Assembly (NCBI RefSeq): GCF_036826855.1
Contig: NZ_CP104578.1
Span: 3,286,001 to 3,350,000, forward strand
Length of the DNA: 64,000 nt
From: Streptomyces sp. SJL17-4
GTDB lineage: Bacteria; Actinomycetota; Actinomycetes; Streptomycetales; Streptomycetaceae
Reading direction: 5' to 3'
Within the stretch, counting starts at the first letter, position 1. Every line of letters starts with the position of its first letter. A model generated the notes under the pieces. That model was not told where the DNA came from. It ran no database searches and saw only the letters and a list, made by a program, of their open reading frames with translations. Shown here piece by piece: positions 9,693-16,979 of this stretch. A program made the position numbers and the translations under genes.

Positions 9693-10394
9693 ATGACTGC
9701 AGCAACGCCGGAAGCGACCCCGATCGAGCCGGATCCGCTCGGGCAGGCCCCGTCGCTCCCGCTGAAGCCCCGGCTCAGAGGATGGCTGCACGCGGGCATG
9801 TTCCCCGCCGTGATCGTCGCCGGCCTGGTCCTCGTCGCCCTCTCCGACTCGCCCCGCGCCCGCATCGCCTGCGGGATCTACGTCCTCACCGCCTGCCTGC
9901 TCTTCGGCATCAGCGCGCTGTACCACCGCGGCAACTGGGGACCGCGCGGCGAGGCCGTACTCCGGCGCCTCGACCACGCCAACATCTTCCTGATCATCGC
10001 GGGCACCTACACCCCGCTCACCCTGCTGCTGCTCCCCGACTCCACCGGCCGCCCGCTCATGTGGGCGGTCTGGGCGGCGGCCATCGCCGGCATCGCCTTC
10101 CGGGTCTTCTGGGTCGGCGCCCCGCGCTGGCTGTACACGCCCTGCTACATCGCGATGGGCTGGGCCGCCGTCTTCTTCCTGCCCGACTTCATGCGCGCGG
10201 GCGGCATCGCCGTCCTCGTCCTCGTCATCGTCGGCGGACTGCTCTACAGCGCGGGCGGCGTCATCTACGGCATCAAGCGCCCGAACCCCTCGCCCCGCTG
10301 GTTCGGCTTCCACGAGGTCTTCCACTCGCTGACGCTGGCCGCCTTCATCGTCCACTACGTCGGCATCTCCCTGGTGGCCTACCAGCACGCCTGA
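9693..10394 (+). CDS. PAQR/hemolysin III family membrane protein
   Basis: A 233-aa integral membrane protein with about seven predicted helices after a short polar N-terminus. Family motifs are clear: SALYHRGNW, RRLDHANIFLIIAGTYTPL, GFHEVFHSLTLAAFIVHY. The conserved His and Asp residues form a probable metal site shared with adiponectin-receptor-like hydrolases. Bacterial members (TrhA/YqfA) are linked to membrane lipid homeostasis, and true hemolytic activity is unlikely. It is monocistronic, divergent from pckG, and convergent with the GH26-like gene across a short hairpin. Confidence 0.9.
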   Translation: MTAATPEATPIEPDPLGQAPSLPLKPRLRGWLHAGMFPAVIVAGLVLVALSDSPRARIACGIYVLTACLLFGISALYHRGNWGPRGEAVLRRLDHANIFLIIAGTYTPLTLLLLPDSTGRPLMWAVWAAAIAGIAFRVFWVGAPRWLYTPCYIAMGWAAVFFLPDFMRAGGIAVLVLVIVGGLLYSAGGVIYGIKRPNPSPRWFGFHEVFHSLTLAAFIVHYVGISLVAYQHA

Positions 10395-10420
10395 CCGGAC
10401 ACCGGGAAGGCACACGGGAA

Positions 10421-10446
10421 CGGCCGGCTCCCTCACGGGCCGGCCG
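10421..10446. terminator. hairpin between convergent genes
   Basis: CGGCCGGC (10421-10428) can pair with GCCGGCCG (10439-10446) across a 10-nt loop. It overlaps the last codons of the GH26-like gene and lies 27 nt after the PAQR stop, so it probably ends both transcripts. Confidence 0.5.
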
Positions 10447-11458
10447 GCGGCCCTCCCAGTGCCTTCCTGACCACCCGCGCCGACTCGGGATTGTCGGCGC
10501 ACCCCCACACCCCGTGCGGGCAGTAGTCGGTGACCGTCTGGTAGACGGGCCGGTGGGCCGCGAACCAGTCCAGCATCCCCCGGACGTACGCCGGGTTGTC
10601 GCCGTTCCGGAAGAGCCCCCACTCCGGGTACGAGACCGGCTTGCCGTGCGCCGCCGCGAACCGCACGTGATGTTCGAGCCCGTACTCCTCGGCCACCTGG
10701 TCCTCGAAGGAGAGCCCCGCGGGCTGGTCGTACGCGTCCATCCCGATGATGTCGACGACGTCGTCCCCCGGGTAGCAGCGCGGCCATTCCACGGCGTCCC
10801 GCCCCCGGCTCGGGGTGAAGTCGAGGCGGAACCGCTGCCCCGCCACCCCCCGCAGCACCTCGACGACCCGGCGCCAGTACGCCTTCCAGGCCGCCGGGTC
10901 CGGCCCGCAGCGATGGCTGTACGTGGTGCCGTTCATCTCCCAGCCGAGCACCAGGACCGCGTCCCCGAGCCCGTGCTCCACCAGCCGCTCCCCCAGCGTC
11001 CGGAAGTGCCCGTCGAAGGCTCCGGCCGCACCGCTCCGCAGCCCCGTCCGCACCTCGGCGTCCGGCAGCCCCGCCTCACTGCGGTCCATCATCGGCACGT
11101 TGAGCACGAAAAGACGCCCCGGCCGCGCCTCCTTCCAGCGCGCCCAGGGCTCGAAGAGCGCCGGATGGCCCTCGATGTTGGACCAGCGGTCGCCCGGCAG
11201 ATAGGTGTGCCCGACGGTCAGCGACCCGCCGCCGAGCCAGGCCTGCGCCTGGGCGATCCTGCGTACCCCGGCCTCGTCGGAGCCGGTGAAGAACCCGGAC
11301 GGCACCCCGGGCAGCGGCGCCGGATCCGGCTCGGGCGCCGCCCTGCTCGCGGTGTGCCGGTCGCCGGGCGCGATCCGGTCGTAGGACAGCAGGAGTACGA
11401 GAACGGCCGCGAGCAGCACGACGAGTGCGGCCCGCGGCCCGGGAAGGAGACGGCTCAC
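10433..11458 (-). CDS. GH26-like secreted glycoside hydrolase, short form
   Basis: A 341-aa protein with one N-terminal membrane segment (about residues 10-27), then a GH26-type (beta/alpha)8 domain. The expected catalytic acids are E174 in [11 protein letters not shown] (acid/base) and E279 in SYPEWGLF (nucleophile). The substrate could be a beta-mannan or another beta-linked matrix polymer. It is a paralogue of the stalk-bearing protein at 29451-31172, sharing [40 protein letters not shown] and DYCPHGVW. The GTG start lies one base after the VKOR stop, so it is the last gene of a three-gene operon. Confidence 0.82.
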   Translation of the reverse strand: MSRLLPGPRAALVVLLAAVLVLLLSYDRIAPGDRHTASRAAPEPDPAPLPGVPSGFFTGSDEAGVRRIAQAQAWLGGGSLTVGHTYLPGDRWSNIEGHPALFEPWARWKEARPGRLFVLNVPMMDRSEAGLPDAEVRTGLRSGAAGAFDGHFRTLGERLVEHGLGDAVLVLGWEMNGTTYSHRCGPDPAAWKAYWRRVVEVLRGVAGQRFRLDFTPSRGRDAVEWPRCYPGDDVVDIIGMDAYDQPAGLSFEDQVAEEYGLEHHVRFAAAHGKPVSYPEWGLFRNGDNPAYVRGMLDWFAAHRPVYQTVTDYCPHGVWGCADNPESARVVRKALGGPPAGP

Positions 11459-11459
11459 G

Positions 11460-12113
11460 TCAGCTCGTCCAGAATTCCCACCATCGGGTCAGGATCAGCA
11501 TCCCGATGATCCCGATGTGCAGGACGGGCAGGGCGAAGGTGAACTCGCCGAGGAAGGTCCGCACGCCCGCCGGGGCGGGGATCACCCCGTGCCGGACGTT
11601 GTGCGCGGTGACGTACCAGAACATGACGATGGTGGCGACCCAGGCCAGGCAGCACCACAGACAGAGCGAGTTGATCTCGTACAGCGACTGGTACATCAGC
11701 CAGGTGCAGAAGCCGACGCCGAAGAGCATGCCGGCGTTGAGGCCGAGCCAGAGCCAGCCCCGGTAGCGGGCCCCGGCGAGGAGACCGGCACCGAGGGCGA
11801 CGACGACGGCGTACGTGACGAGCCCGAGCATCGGGTTGGGGAAGCCGAAGACCCCCGCCTGCTCGCTCTTCATGATGTTGCCGCAGGACACGACCGGGTT
11901 GAGGCTGCACCCGGGCTGGAAGCCGGGGTCCTCAAGGAGCTTGAACTTGTCGATCGTGATCACCCAGCCGGACAGCACGCCCGCCGCCCCGGTGATCATC
12001 AGCATCCAGGCGAGGGCCCGGCTCCCACCGATGGCCCCCGCGGTCCCCCGCGCGGACTCCTCCCGCTCCTGCCGCTGCTCCGGCACCCCGCCCCGTACGT
12101 TCACCGTCGCCAT
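11460..12113 (-). CDS. vitamin K epoxide reductase (VKOR) family protein
   Basis: A 217-aa polytopic membrane protein with about five helices. The redox core is visible: CLWC in INSLCLWCCLAWVA, and an upstream loop pair of cysteines (GCSLNPVVSCGNIM). Bacterial VKOR homologues reoxidise a DsbA-like partner and pass electrons to quinone, which supports disulfide formation outside the membrane. No fused thioredoxin domain is present, so a separate partner is needed. The position directly before a secreted GH26-like enzyme, which contains paired cysteines, fits a folding role. Confidence 0.9.
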   Translation of the reverse strand: MATVNVRGGVPEQRQEREESARGTAGAIGGSRALAWMLMITGAAGVLSGWVITIDKFKLLEDPGFQPGCSLNPVVSCGNIMKSEQAGVFGFPNPMLGLVTYAVVVALGAGLLAGARYRGWLWLGLNAGMLFGVGFCTWLMYQSLYEINSLCLWCCLAWVATIVMFWYVTAHNVRHGVIPAPAGVRTFLGEFTFALPVLHIGIIGMLILTRWWEFWTS

Positions 12114-12131
12114 GACGCGACCCCTTCCCGC

Positions 12132-12635
12132 TCAGCCCTGCAAACGCCGGACGGGCATCAGGACGTGGGCGCTGTCCTTGAGCATCTCCTCGTCGGACAC
12201 GAAGGCCCGCAGCCGCGCCTCGTCGACCGGCTGCCCGGGGACCGCCTCGGGCCAGGGCCGTACGGAGCAGATCAGGTAGACCTGGCCGCGCTCGCGGGCC
12301 GCCTCCTGCCACTCCTCGGGCACCGGGCACTGCACCTTCAGGAACGGCAGGTTGAGGACGGCGGAGCCGCCCTCGACGAGCAGCGAGGCGGTGATCCCGG
12401 CGTCCTTGTCCAGGTCGAAGAGCCGGTCGCCGACGGAGAGGCCCATGGTCTCCAGGGCGGTCCGCATGGCCTGCTGACCGGCCTCCGGGCCGTCCCGGCC
12501 GTCGCCGAGCGAATACGCCATGAGAAACGGCGTACCGGCCGAATCGGCGGAGGGCTCGCTGGACCACGGGATCACCGTGAGAGTTCCCAGCGGAGAGGCG
12601 CTGCGCGCCGAGGAAACGACGTTGGAAGTGGTCAT
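12132..12635 (-). CDS. conserved hypothetical protein (DUF5949-like)
   Basis: A 167-aa soluble protein with no membrane segment or catalytic motif, beginning MTTSNVVSSARSASPLGTLTVIPW. I associate this architecture with the uncharacterised Streptomyces family DUF5949, but only from memory. ATG at 12635 is preferred over the longer upstream reading because a TAGCAT -10-like box lies 7-12 nt upstream, suggesting a nearly leaderless mRNA. The VKOR gene follows after 18 nt on the same strand, so the two and the GH26 gene probably form one operon. Confidence 0.65.
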   Translation of the reverse strand: MTTSNVVSSARSASPLGTLTVIPWSSEPSADSAGTPFLMAYSLGDGRDGPEAGQQAMRTALETMGLSVGDRLFDLDKDAGITASLLVEGGSAVLNLPFLKVQCPVPEEWQEAARERGQVYLICSVRPWPEAVPGQPVDEARLRAFVSDEEMLKDSAHVLMPVRRLQG

Positions 12636-12782
12636 GAATCGGATGCTAGTGCTCCAACCACCCTTTCCCCGCGCCGTTTTCACTCGAACGGCCGACATTC
12701 ACGCCGCTGGCATTTCCGGCGCAACGAACCCGGGTTTTCATCGTTGTGCCCTGAGGGCTCCCCCGACCCGAGGAGATCACTC

Positions 12783-13196
12783 ATGATCGTCCCGCGCCGC
12801 GTCGCACTGCGGTCCCTCTTCGCGCTGGCCGTCACCGCTTTCACGGGGGGCGCCCTCGGCCGCATCACGACCCGCCCACCCGCCGGAGCGCCCGCGGAGA
12901 ACGCGGGCGACCCGCACGCCTTCGACGAGATGTACGGGGGCCGACGCATCCGGGGCTTCTCCGGCCCCGAGGGCGAGCCGGTGGCCCTCGTCGACGGCCG
13001 GCCGCTGCATCTGATGCGCTGCGCCGACGGCGGTTACGTCACCCCGATCGACCACTACGAGTCCTGCCCGACGCCGCTGGCGGCCGTCCGCGCGGCCGTG
13101 GACGAGCTGGGCACCGCCCGGCTCTCCCCGCTCGCCGCCGCCCACGGCGTCCACACCGACCCGACGGGAGGGAGCCCGCGTGGTGTACACGCGTAA
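12783..13196 (+). CDS. melC1: tyrosinase copper chaperone MelC1
   Basis: A 137-aa exported helper that binds apotyrosinase, delivers copper and carries the enzyme through the Tat pathway. The N-terminus has paired-Arg motifs (PRRVALRSL) and a hydrophobic signal; the mature part has the family hallmarks FDEMYGGRRIRG, VALVDGRPLHLMRCADGGYVTPIDHYESC and the terminal PTPLAAVRAAVDELG. GAGGAG sits 9 nt before the ATG. Its 3' end overlaps melC2 by 17 nt, the standard melC arrangement. Two cysteines (RCADG, ESCPT) are present, which I do not recall in the classical MelC1. Confidence 0.92.
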   Translation: MIVPRRVALRSLFALAVTAFTGGALGRITTRPPAGAPAENAGDPHAFDEMYGGRRIRGFSGPEGEPVALVDGRPLHLMRCADGGYVTPIDHYESCPTPLAAVRAAVDELGTARLSPLAAAHGVHTDPTGGSPRGVHA

Positions 13197-14046
13197 GAAC
13201 CAGCGCGATCTGACCGGCGCCGAGCGCCGGAAGTTCGTCGCGGCCGTCCTGGAGCTCAAGCGTACGGGAGAGTACGACCGCTTCGTCCGCACCCACATCG
13301 ACCACTACACGGCCGATGGGGAGGGCCGGCTCCGGGTCGCCCACATGACGCCCAGCTTCCTGCCCTGGCACCGCAAGTTCCTGCTGGAGTTCGAGACGGC
13401 CCTGCGGCGGATCGACCCGACGGTCTCCGTCCCGTACTGGGACTGGACCCGCGACAACAGTCCGGCGTCCTCGCTCTGGGGCGAGGACTTCCTCGGCGGC
13501 AACGGCCGCCGGTCCGACCTCCAGGTGATGACCGGCCCCTTCGCGCACTCCGCCGGACGCTGGGCGATCACCCAGTCGATGACCGAGGAACGATTTCTGA
13601 CCAGGGACTTCGGCCGGCCCCGCGACCCGATCACGCTGCCGACGCAGGCCCAGCTGGACGAGGTGATGCGGGAACGGGTGTACGACGTGACGCCGTGGAA
13701 CTCGACGAGCGCATCCGGCTTCCGCAACCGCCTGGAGGGCTGGGCGCCGGGCAGGGGCAACGAGCGGTTCCGCATCCACAACCGGGTGCACCGCTGGGTC
13801 GGCGGTCTGATGCTCGGCGGCGGCTCCGTGAACGACCCGGTGTTCTGGCTGCACCACTCCTTCGTCGACCTGGTCTGGTCGCGCTGGCAGCAGCGCAACC
13901 CGGGGGCCGCGTACCTCCCCGCGGAGCCGCCGCCGCTCGGGGACGCGCAGTACCGCAAGGTCGTCGCCCGGCACGAGCCGATGGCGCCCTGGGGAGTGAC
14001 ACCGGCGTCGATGTTCGACCACAGCCGGATCTACCGGTACGCCTGA
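13180..14046 (+). CDS. melC2: tyrosinase MelC2
   Basis: A 288-aa type 3 copper monooxygenase that hydroxylates tyrosine and oxidises the diphenol to quinone, starting melanin formation. All copper ligands are present: CuA H39, H55 and H64 (RTHIDHY, AHMTPSFLPWHR) and CuB H200, H204 and H225/226 (RIHNRVHRW, FWLHHSFVDL). It has no signal peptide, as expected for an enzyme exported as a complex with MelC1. Start is GTG at 13180 or 13183, with GGAGGGAG upstream. The length exceeds the classical 273 aa, mainly through an internal loop around residues 105-165. Confidence 0.95.
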   Translation: MVYTRKNQRDLTGAERRKFVAAVLELKRTGEYDRFVRTHIDHYTADGEGRLRVAHMTPSFLPWHRKFLLEFETALRRIDPTVSVPYWDWTRDNSPASSLWGEDFLGGNGRRSDLQVMTGPFAHSAGRWAITQSMTEERFLTRDFGRPRDPITLPTQAQLDEVMRERVYDVTPWNSTSASGFRNRLEGWAPGRGNERFRIHNRVHRWVGGLMLGGGSVNDPVFWLHHSFVDLVWSRWQQRNPGAAYLPAEPPPLGDAQYRKVVARHEPMAPWGVTPASMFDHSRIYRYA

Positions 14047-14080
14047 GGGGCCCGGCGGCGGCCCCTTACCCCGTACACAC

Positions 14081-14116
14081 GTGTCCCCCCGATCCGGCCG
14101 GATCGGGGGGACACGG
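14081..14116. terminator. perfect palindromic bidirectional terminator
   Basis: A 36-nt perfect palindrome centred on GGCC, reading CGTGTCCCCCCGATCC from 14081. It lies between convergent melC2 and the chaplin gene, only 14 nt from the chaplin stop. It should stop transcription in both directions. Confidence 0.75.
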
Positions 14117-14129
14117 TCGTTACGGGGGC

Positions 14130-14417
14130 TCAGCCGCCGTAGCCGCCGTCACCGTGGCCGTTGCCGTTGCCGTTGCCGTCGGCGTTGACGCAGGCGTTGC
14201 CGAACGCCGGGTTCAGCAGACCGATGACGCTGACGGTGTTGCCGCAGAGGTTGACCGGGACGTGGACCGGGACCTGGACGACGTTGCCGGAGGCGACACC
14301 GGGCGAGTGGGCGGCGACGGCCTCGGCGCCCGAGTCGGCGACGGCCAGGCCGGCTCCGCTGAGGGCAACGGCACCCGTGCCGGCGAGAACAGCGGCAGCC
14401 TTCGCGATGCGAGACAT
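14130..14417 (-). CDS. short chaplin with Gly/Asn-rich tail
   Basis: A 95-aa precursor of a short chaplin, the amyloid-forming surfactant that coats aerial hyphae and lowers water surface tension. A Sec signal covers about residues 1-28 (cut near AVADS). The single chaplin domain runs SPGVASGNVVQVPVHVPVNLCGN... with Cys58 and Cys76 forming the expected disulfide. Unlike ordinary short chaplins, which end shortly after the second Cys, it carries an 18-residue tail of Asn/Gly repeats with His and Tyr. ATG at 14417 has AAGGAG 9 nt upstream, and an in-frame TTG before it is ignored. The promoter has an ACGTTGAA element. Confidence 0.92.
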   Translation of the reverse strand: MSRIAKAAAVLAGTGAVALSGAGLAVADSGAEAVAAHSPGVASGNVVQVPVHVPVNLCGNTVSVIGLLNPAFGNACVNADGNGNGNGHGDGGYGG

Positions 14418-14471
14418 CAAGAACTCCTTGGACGTGGAAAGCGACCGCAGGAATCACGGCCGTCATTCCCG

Positions 14472-14479
14472 TTCAACGT
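14472..14479 (-). promoter_or_regulatory. candidate ECF-type -10 of chaplin
   Basis: ACGTTGAA on the minus strand, 55 nt upstream of the chaplin ATG. The same octamer lies 24 nt upstream of the chaplin at 18113-18352. It fits the -10 of an ECF sigma such as BldN. The -35 (GTGAC about 17 nt further upstream) is weak. Confidence 0.35.
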
Positions 14480-14733
14480 CGTACCACGGGCCGGGTCACG
14501 GCCGTTGGGCCGAAAGAGAAGAAGGAAAACCGAAAAAATGGCCCGCGGGCCGAAAACCGTCCGCCGCCGGATACAGCGGGACGGTCTCGGTCCGCGGGCC
14601 GCGGCCATGCGACGAGCCTCCTCTTGCAACGAACGAGAGCCCTTCCGGTGGCGGGGAAGAATCGTGTCTTCACCCGCAGGGCCGTCATTCGCACAAAAGA
14701 ACGGAGGGATCTCCGAGGGATATCGGAGGGAGA

Positions 14734-15246
14734 TCAGCCCCCGCTCGGCGCCAGACCCAGCTGGGGATCGAGGGCTCCGCTGAGCATCGGGGTGAGGAGG
14801 CCGACCTGAGGCTCGGCCAGCTCTGGAAGTCCGGCGAGCCCGTTGCCGCGCGGGGCCTCCACCGGGTTGCCGAGGACGGCGCCGGGGGTGGCCGCCTTCA
14901 CCTCCGAGTGCGGGCTGCTGAGAAGCGCGCGGCCGGGCTCACTGCCCTTGAGGAGCTCCGGCAGCGGGGCGTCGACGACGGTCTCCGGCAGGGTGCCCGC
15001 CAGCGGCACGCTGGGCAGCGTGGCGTCCGGCAGCGCGCCGAGGCCCTTCTGGAAGCCGGTGGGCGCGCCGGGCATCGGGACGGGTACACCGGTGGCCACC
15101 GTGGGGGCGTCCATCGGGAGCACCGGCTCGAGCCCCTGGAGGGGGACGATCACCGGCGCCTCGACGGCCGCCGCCGGGGCGGCCAGGGCGGCGGAGGCGA
15201 ATGCGGTCATGAGGAGTCCCATGCCGGCGTGAGAGCGCAGAGTCAT
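14734..15246 (-). CDS. secreted Pro/Leu-rich protein of unknown function
   Basis: A 170-aa secreted protein. A Sec signal covers about residues 1-27 (MTLRSHAGMGLLMTAFASAALAA, cut near AAA-VEAP). The mature chain is low in charge, rich in Pro, Leu, Val and Gly, and appears largely unstructured (VPVPMPGAP, LPDATLPSVPLAG, LPELLKG). No domain is recognised. ATG at 15246 is chosen because it starts the signal peptide directly. It lies between a chaplin and an LPDTG protein, all on the minus strand, and resembles the other secreted Pro-rich proteins at 16459 and 16980, so a matrix or coat role is a reasonable inference. Confidence 0.72.
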   Translation of the reverse strand: MTLRSHAGMGLLMTAFASAALAAPAAAVEAPVIVPLQGLEPVLPMDAPTVATGVPVPMPGAPTGFQKGLGALPDATLPSVPLAGTLPETVVDAPLPELLKGSEPGRALLSSPHSEVKAATPGAVLGNPVEAPRGNGLAGLPELAEPQVGLLTPMLSGALDPQLGLAPSGG

Positions 15247-15307
15247 GTTCTGACAACGAGACCTTCGGGGGAACGTCGCCGGAACTCCCCCATGTGCAGC
15301 AACGGGC

Positions 15308-15337
15308 GGGGCCCTCACCGGTGAAGGTGAGGGCCCC
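15308..15337 (-). terminator. terminator after LPDTG protein
   Basis: GGGGCCCTCACC (15308-15319) pairs with GGTGAGGGCCCC (15326-15337) around a 6-nt loop, 27 nt after the stop of the LPDTG gene on the minus strand. Confidence 0.7.
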
Positions 15338-15363
15338 GGTTGACGCTCGGCCGGTGTCCGGCG

Positions 15364-16203
15364 TCAGTGGCGGCGGGCGACCCGGCCACCGCGGAGGTAC
15401 ACGACGGTGCCGCCGATGATCAGTGCGGCACTGATCGCGGCCGCGCCCATGAGCGCGTGCTCGCTACCCGTGTCGGGGAGCTCGGGCGGGGTGGTGGGAG
15501 GCGTGGTCGGCGGGTGCGTCGGCTCCTCGCAACCGGGCTCCGGCTCCTCACCCGGCTTGGGCTCCTCACAGTCACCCGGCTCGGTCGGGTGAGTCGGCGG
15601 AGTCGTGGGAGGAGTCGTGGGGGGAGTGGTCGGGGGGTACGTCGGAGGCGTCGTCGTGGGAGGAGTCGTGGGAGGAGTGGTCGGCGGGTACGTCGGAGGC
15701 GTCGTCGGCGGCTTCGTGGGAGGAGTCGTCGGCGGAGTCGTCGGCGGCTTCGTGGGAGGAGTCGTCGGCGGCTTCGTGGGAGGAGTCGTCGGCGGAGTCG
15801 TCGGAGGGTACGTCGGCGGCGTCGTCGGCGGCTTCGTGGGAGGAGTCGTCGGCGGGTGTGTGGGAGGCGTGGTCGGCGGGTACGTGGGGGGCTTCGTGGG
15901 TTCACCCGGATGGGTCGGCTCGCCGGGGTGCGTGGGTTCACCCGGCTCGTCGCCGTAGCCGCCGGGACCCTCCGCCTGGGCGCAGAGGTCACCGACGGCC
16001 GCGGCGACGAAACCGCCGAGATCCATGCTCTTTCCGCAGACGTCCGCAGGCAGCGGGGCCTGGACATGACCGGCATGGCCGGGGCCCGGCCCGTCGCCCG
16101 TACCGGCGTGGGAGTTCGCGGCCAGGGCGAATCCGCCGCTCAGCGACAAGATGCCGGTCGCTGCCGCCGCGGTGAGTACTTTCCTGCTGATGATGGACCG
16201 CAT
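15364..16203 (-). CDS. LPDTG-anchored wall protein with degenerate chaplin domain and Pro/Thr stalk
   Basis: A 279-aa surface protein. A Sec signal covers residues 1 to about 29 (ALAAN). Residues about 50-76 hold LPADVCGKSMDLGGF...GDLC, whose Cys56 and Cys74 have exactly the 19-residue C-to-C span of the chaplins in this window, though the NVVQVP and LNP elements are lost. A stalk of about 130 residues follows, built from TPPTKPPTTPPTYPP-type repeats, then an acidic Cys-containing loop (GDCEEPKPGEEPEPGCEEP) and a sortase signal: LPDTG at 242-246, a membrane helix and RGGRVARRH. It should be covalently attached to peptidoglycan. ATG at 16203 begins the signal peptide. Confidence 0.82.
   Translation of the reverse strand: MRSIISRKVLTAAAATGILSLSGGFALAANSHAGTGDGPGPGHAGHVQAPLPADVCGKSMDLGGFVAAAVGDLCAQAEGPGGYGDEPGEPTHPGEPTHPGEPTKPPTYPPTTPPTHPPTTPPTKPPTTPPTYPPTTPPTTPPTKPPTTPPTKPPTTPPTTPPTKPPTTPPTYPPTTPPTTPPTTTPPTYPPTTPPTTPPTTPPTHPTEPGDCEEPKPGEEPEPGCEEPTHPPTTPPTTPPELPDTGSEHALMGAAAISAALIIGGTVVYLRGGRVARRH
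15480..15910. repeat. Pro/Thr codon repeat region
   Basis: A long run of degenerate GT-rich direct repeats on the plus strand (units such as GTCGGCGGCTTCGTGGGAGG) that encode the Thr-Pro-Pro stalk of the LPDTG protein on the minus strand. Such repeats expand and contract by slippage, so stalk length may vary between strains. Confidence 0.8.
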
Positions 16204-16458
16204 ACCGCTCTTCCTCTGGAGAAAGGGAGAGACCGGCGAGGATCCCCCCTCGCTCCGACCGGCCTGATCCACGCCGACGTTCGCGTGGGACTGGCCAGAG
16301 GGTATGGGTCGGCGAACCCCCCGCAACGGGGGCCACACGGCAGCCGATCAGAAAATCATTCGATCAGCCGACCGTGGGGAGCGACGGCGCGCGGACCGCC
16401 GCAAATGCCCGCGAAGGCAGGGTCACTGATGTGACGTCAGCCAGGGACTGACCGACAG

Positions 16459-16740
16459 TCAGCCACCGACCGGCAGGCCACCGGGGACCGGCAGGCCACC
16501 CAGCAGCGGGGCGCCCTTGGTGGTGTCGTTCAGCTGGGTCGCGGTGTCCGTGACGGTCTTGACCGGGGAGCCGTCCGTGGTGCTGCTCAGCACATCCGAC
16601 TTCAGCCCATTGGCGGCGATCGCTTCGAGGCCACCGTTCAGGCTGGTGGGGGTCAGCGCCTCCGTGGCCATGGCGGGCGCGGCAGCGCCAAGGGCCATCA
16701 GCGAACCGGCGACAACCGCGGCGACCTTGGTGGGCTTCAT
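16459..16740 (-). CDS. small secreted protein, chaplin-neighbour type
   Basis: A 93-aa secreted protein. A Sec signal covers residues about 1-26 (MKPTKVAAVVAGSLMALGAAAPAMA). The mature part of about 67 residues has no cysteine, so it is neither a chaplin nor a rodlin, and it ends in a Gly/Pro-rich LLGGLPVPGGLPVGG. The ATG has AAGGA 9 nt upstream. It belongs to the run of minus-strand surface-protein genes between the tyrosinase and the exopolysaccharide operon. No function can be assigned; a coat or matrix role is inferred only from position and export. Confidence 0.72.
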   Translation of the reverse strand: MKPTKVAAVVAGSLMALGAAAPAMATEALTPTSLNGGLEAIAANGLKSDVLSSTTDGSPVKTVTDTATQLNDTTKGAPLLGGLPVPGGLPVGG

Positions 16741-16934
16741 GGGGTGAATCCTTCCCTTGTGCTTTCAAGTCACGTACTACACAGGCTTCTTGGCCGAATC
16801 CTGCGCACTTTGTTCTGCTTCTGTAACGAACGGCGTGCCGCACGGAAACTCCGGGAGGAAGGATTTCTCGACACTGCACCCGATCGATGCGGACCGGTGC
16901 TATTTGCCGATCGCACACCGCCGCACACGCCTGC

Positions 16935-16961
16935 GCCGGCCCGGCGGGATGCCGGGCCGGC
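16935..16961 (-). terminator. terminator after secreted Ala/Pro-rich gene
   Basis: A perfect 11-bp stem, GCCGGCCCGGC (16935-16945) with GCCGGGCCGGC (16951-16961), loop GGGAT. It lies 19 nt beyond the stop of the 16980-17834 gene. Confidence 0.7.
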
Positions 16962-16979
16962 ACAGAGGCCTGCGCGTGA

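Noticed and set aside
14161..15324. Plus-strand open frame across the chaplin and secreted-protein genes
   Set aside because: No ribosome site or domain; the minus-strand genes have signal peptides, chaplin motifs and terminators.
15480..15910. Possible CRISPR array from regularly repeated units
   Set aside because: Units are contiguous with no unique spacers and translate to a Pro/Thr stalk in frame; no cas genes are present.
15605..15958. Plus-strand frame encoding GGVVGG repeats
   Set aside because: Antisense of the Pro/Thr stalk of the LPDTG protein; low-complexity by-product.
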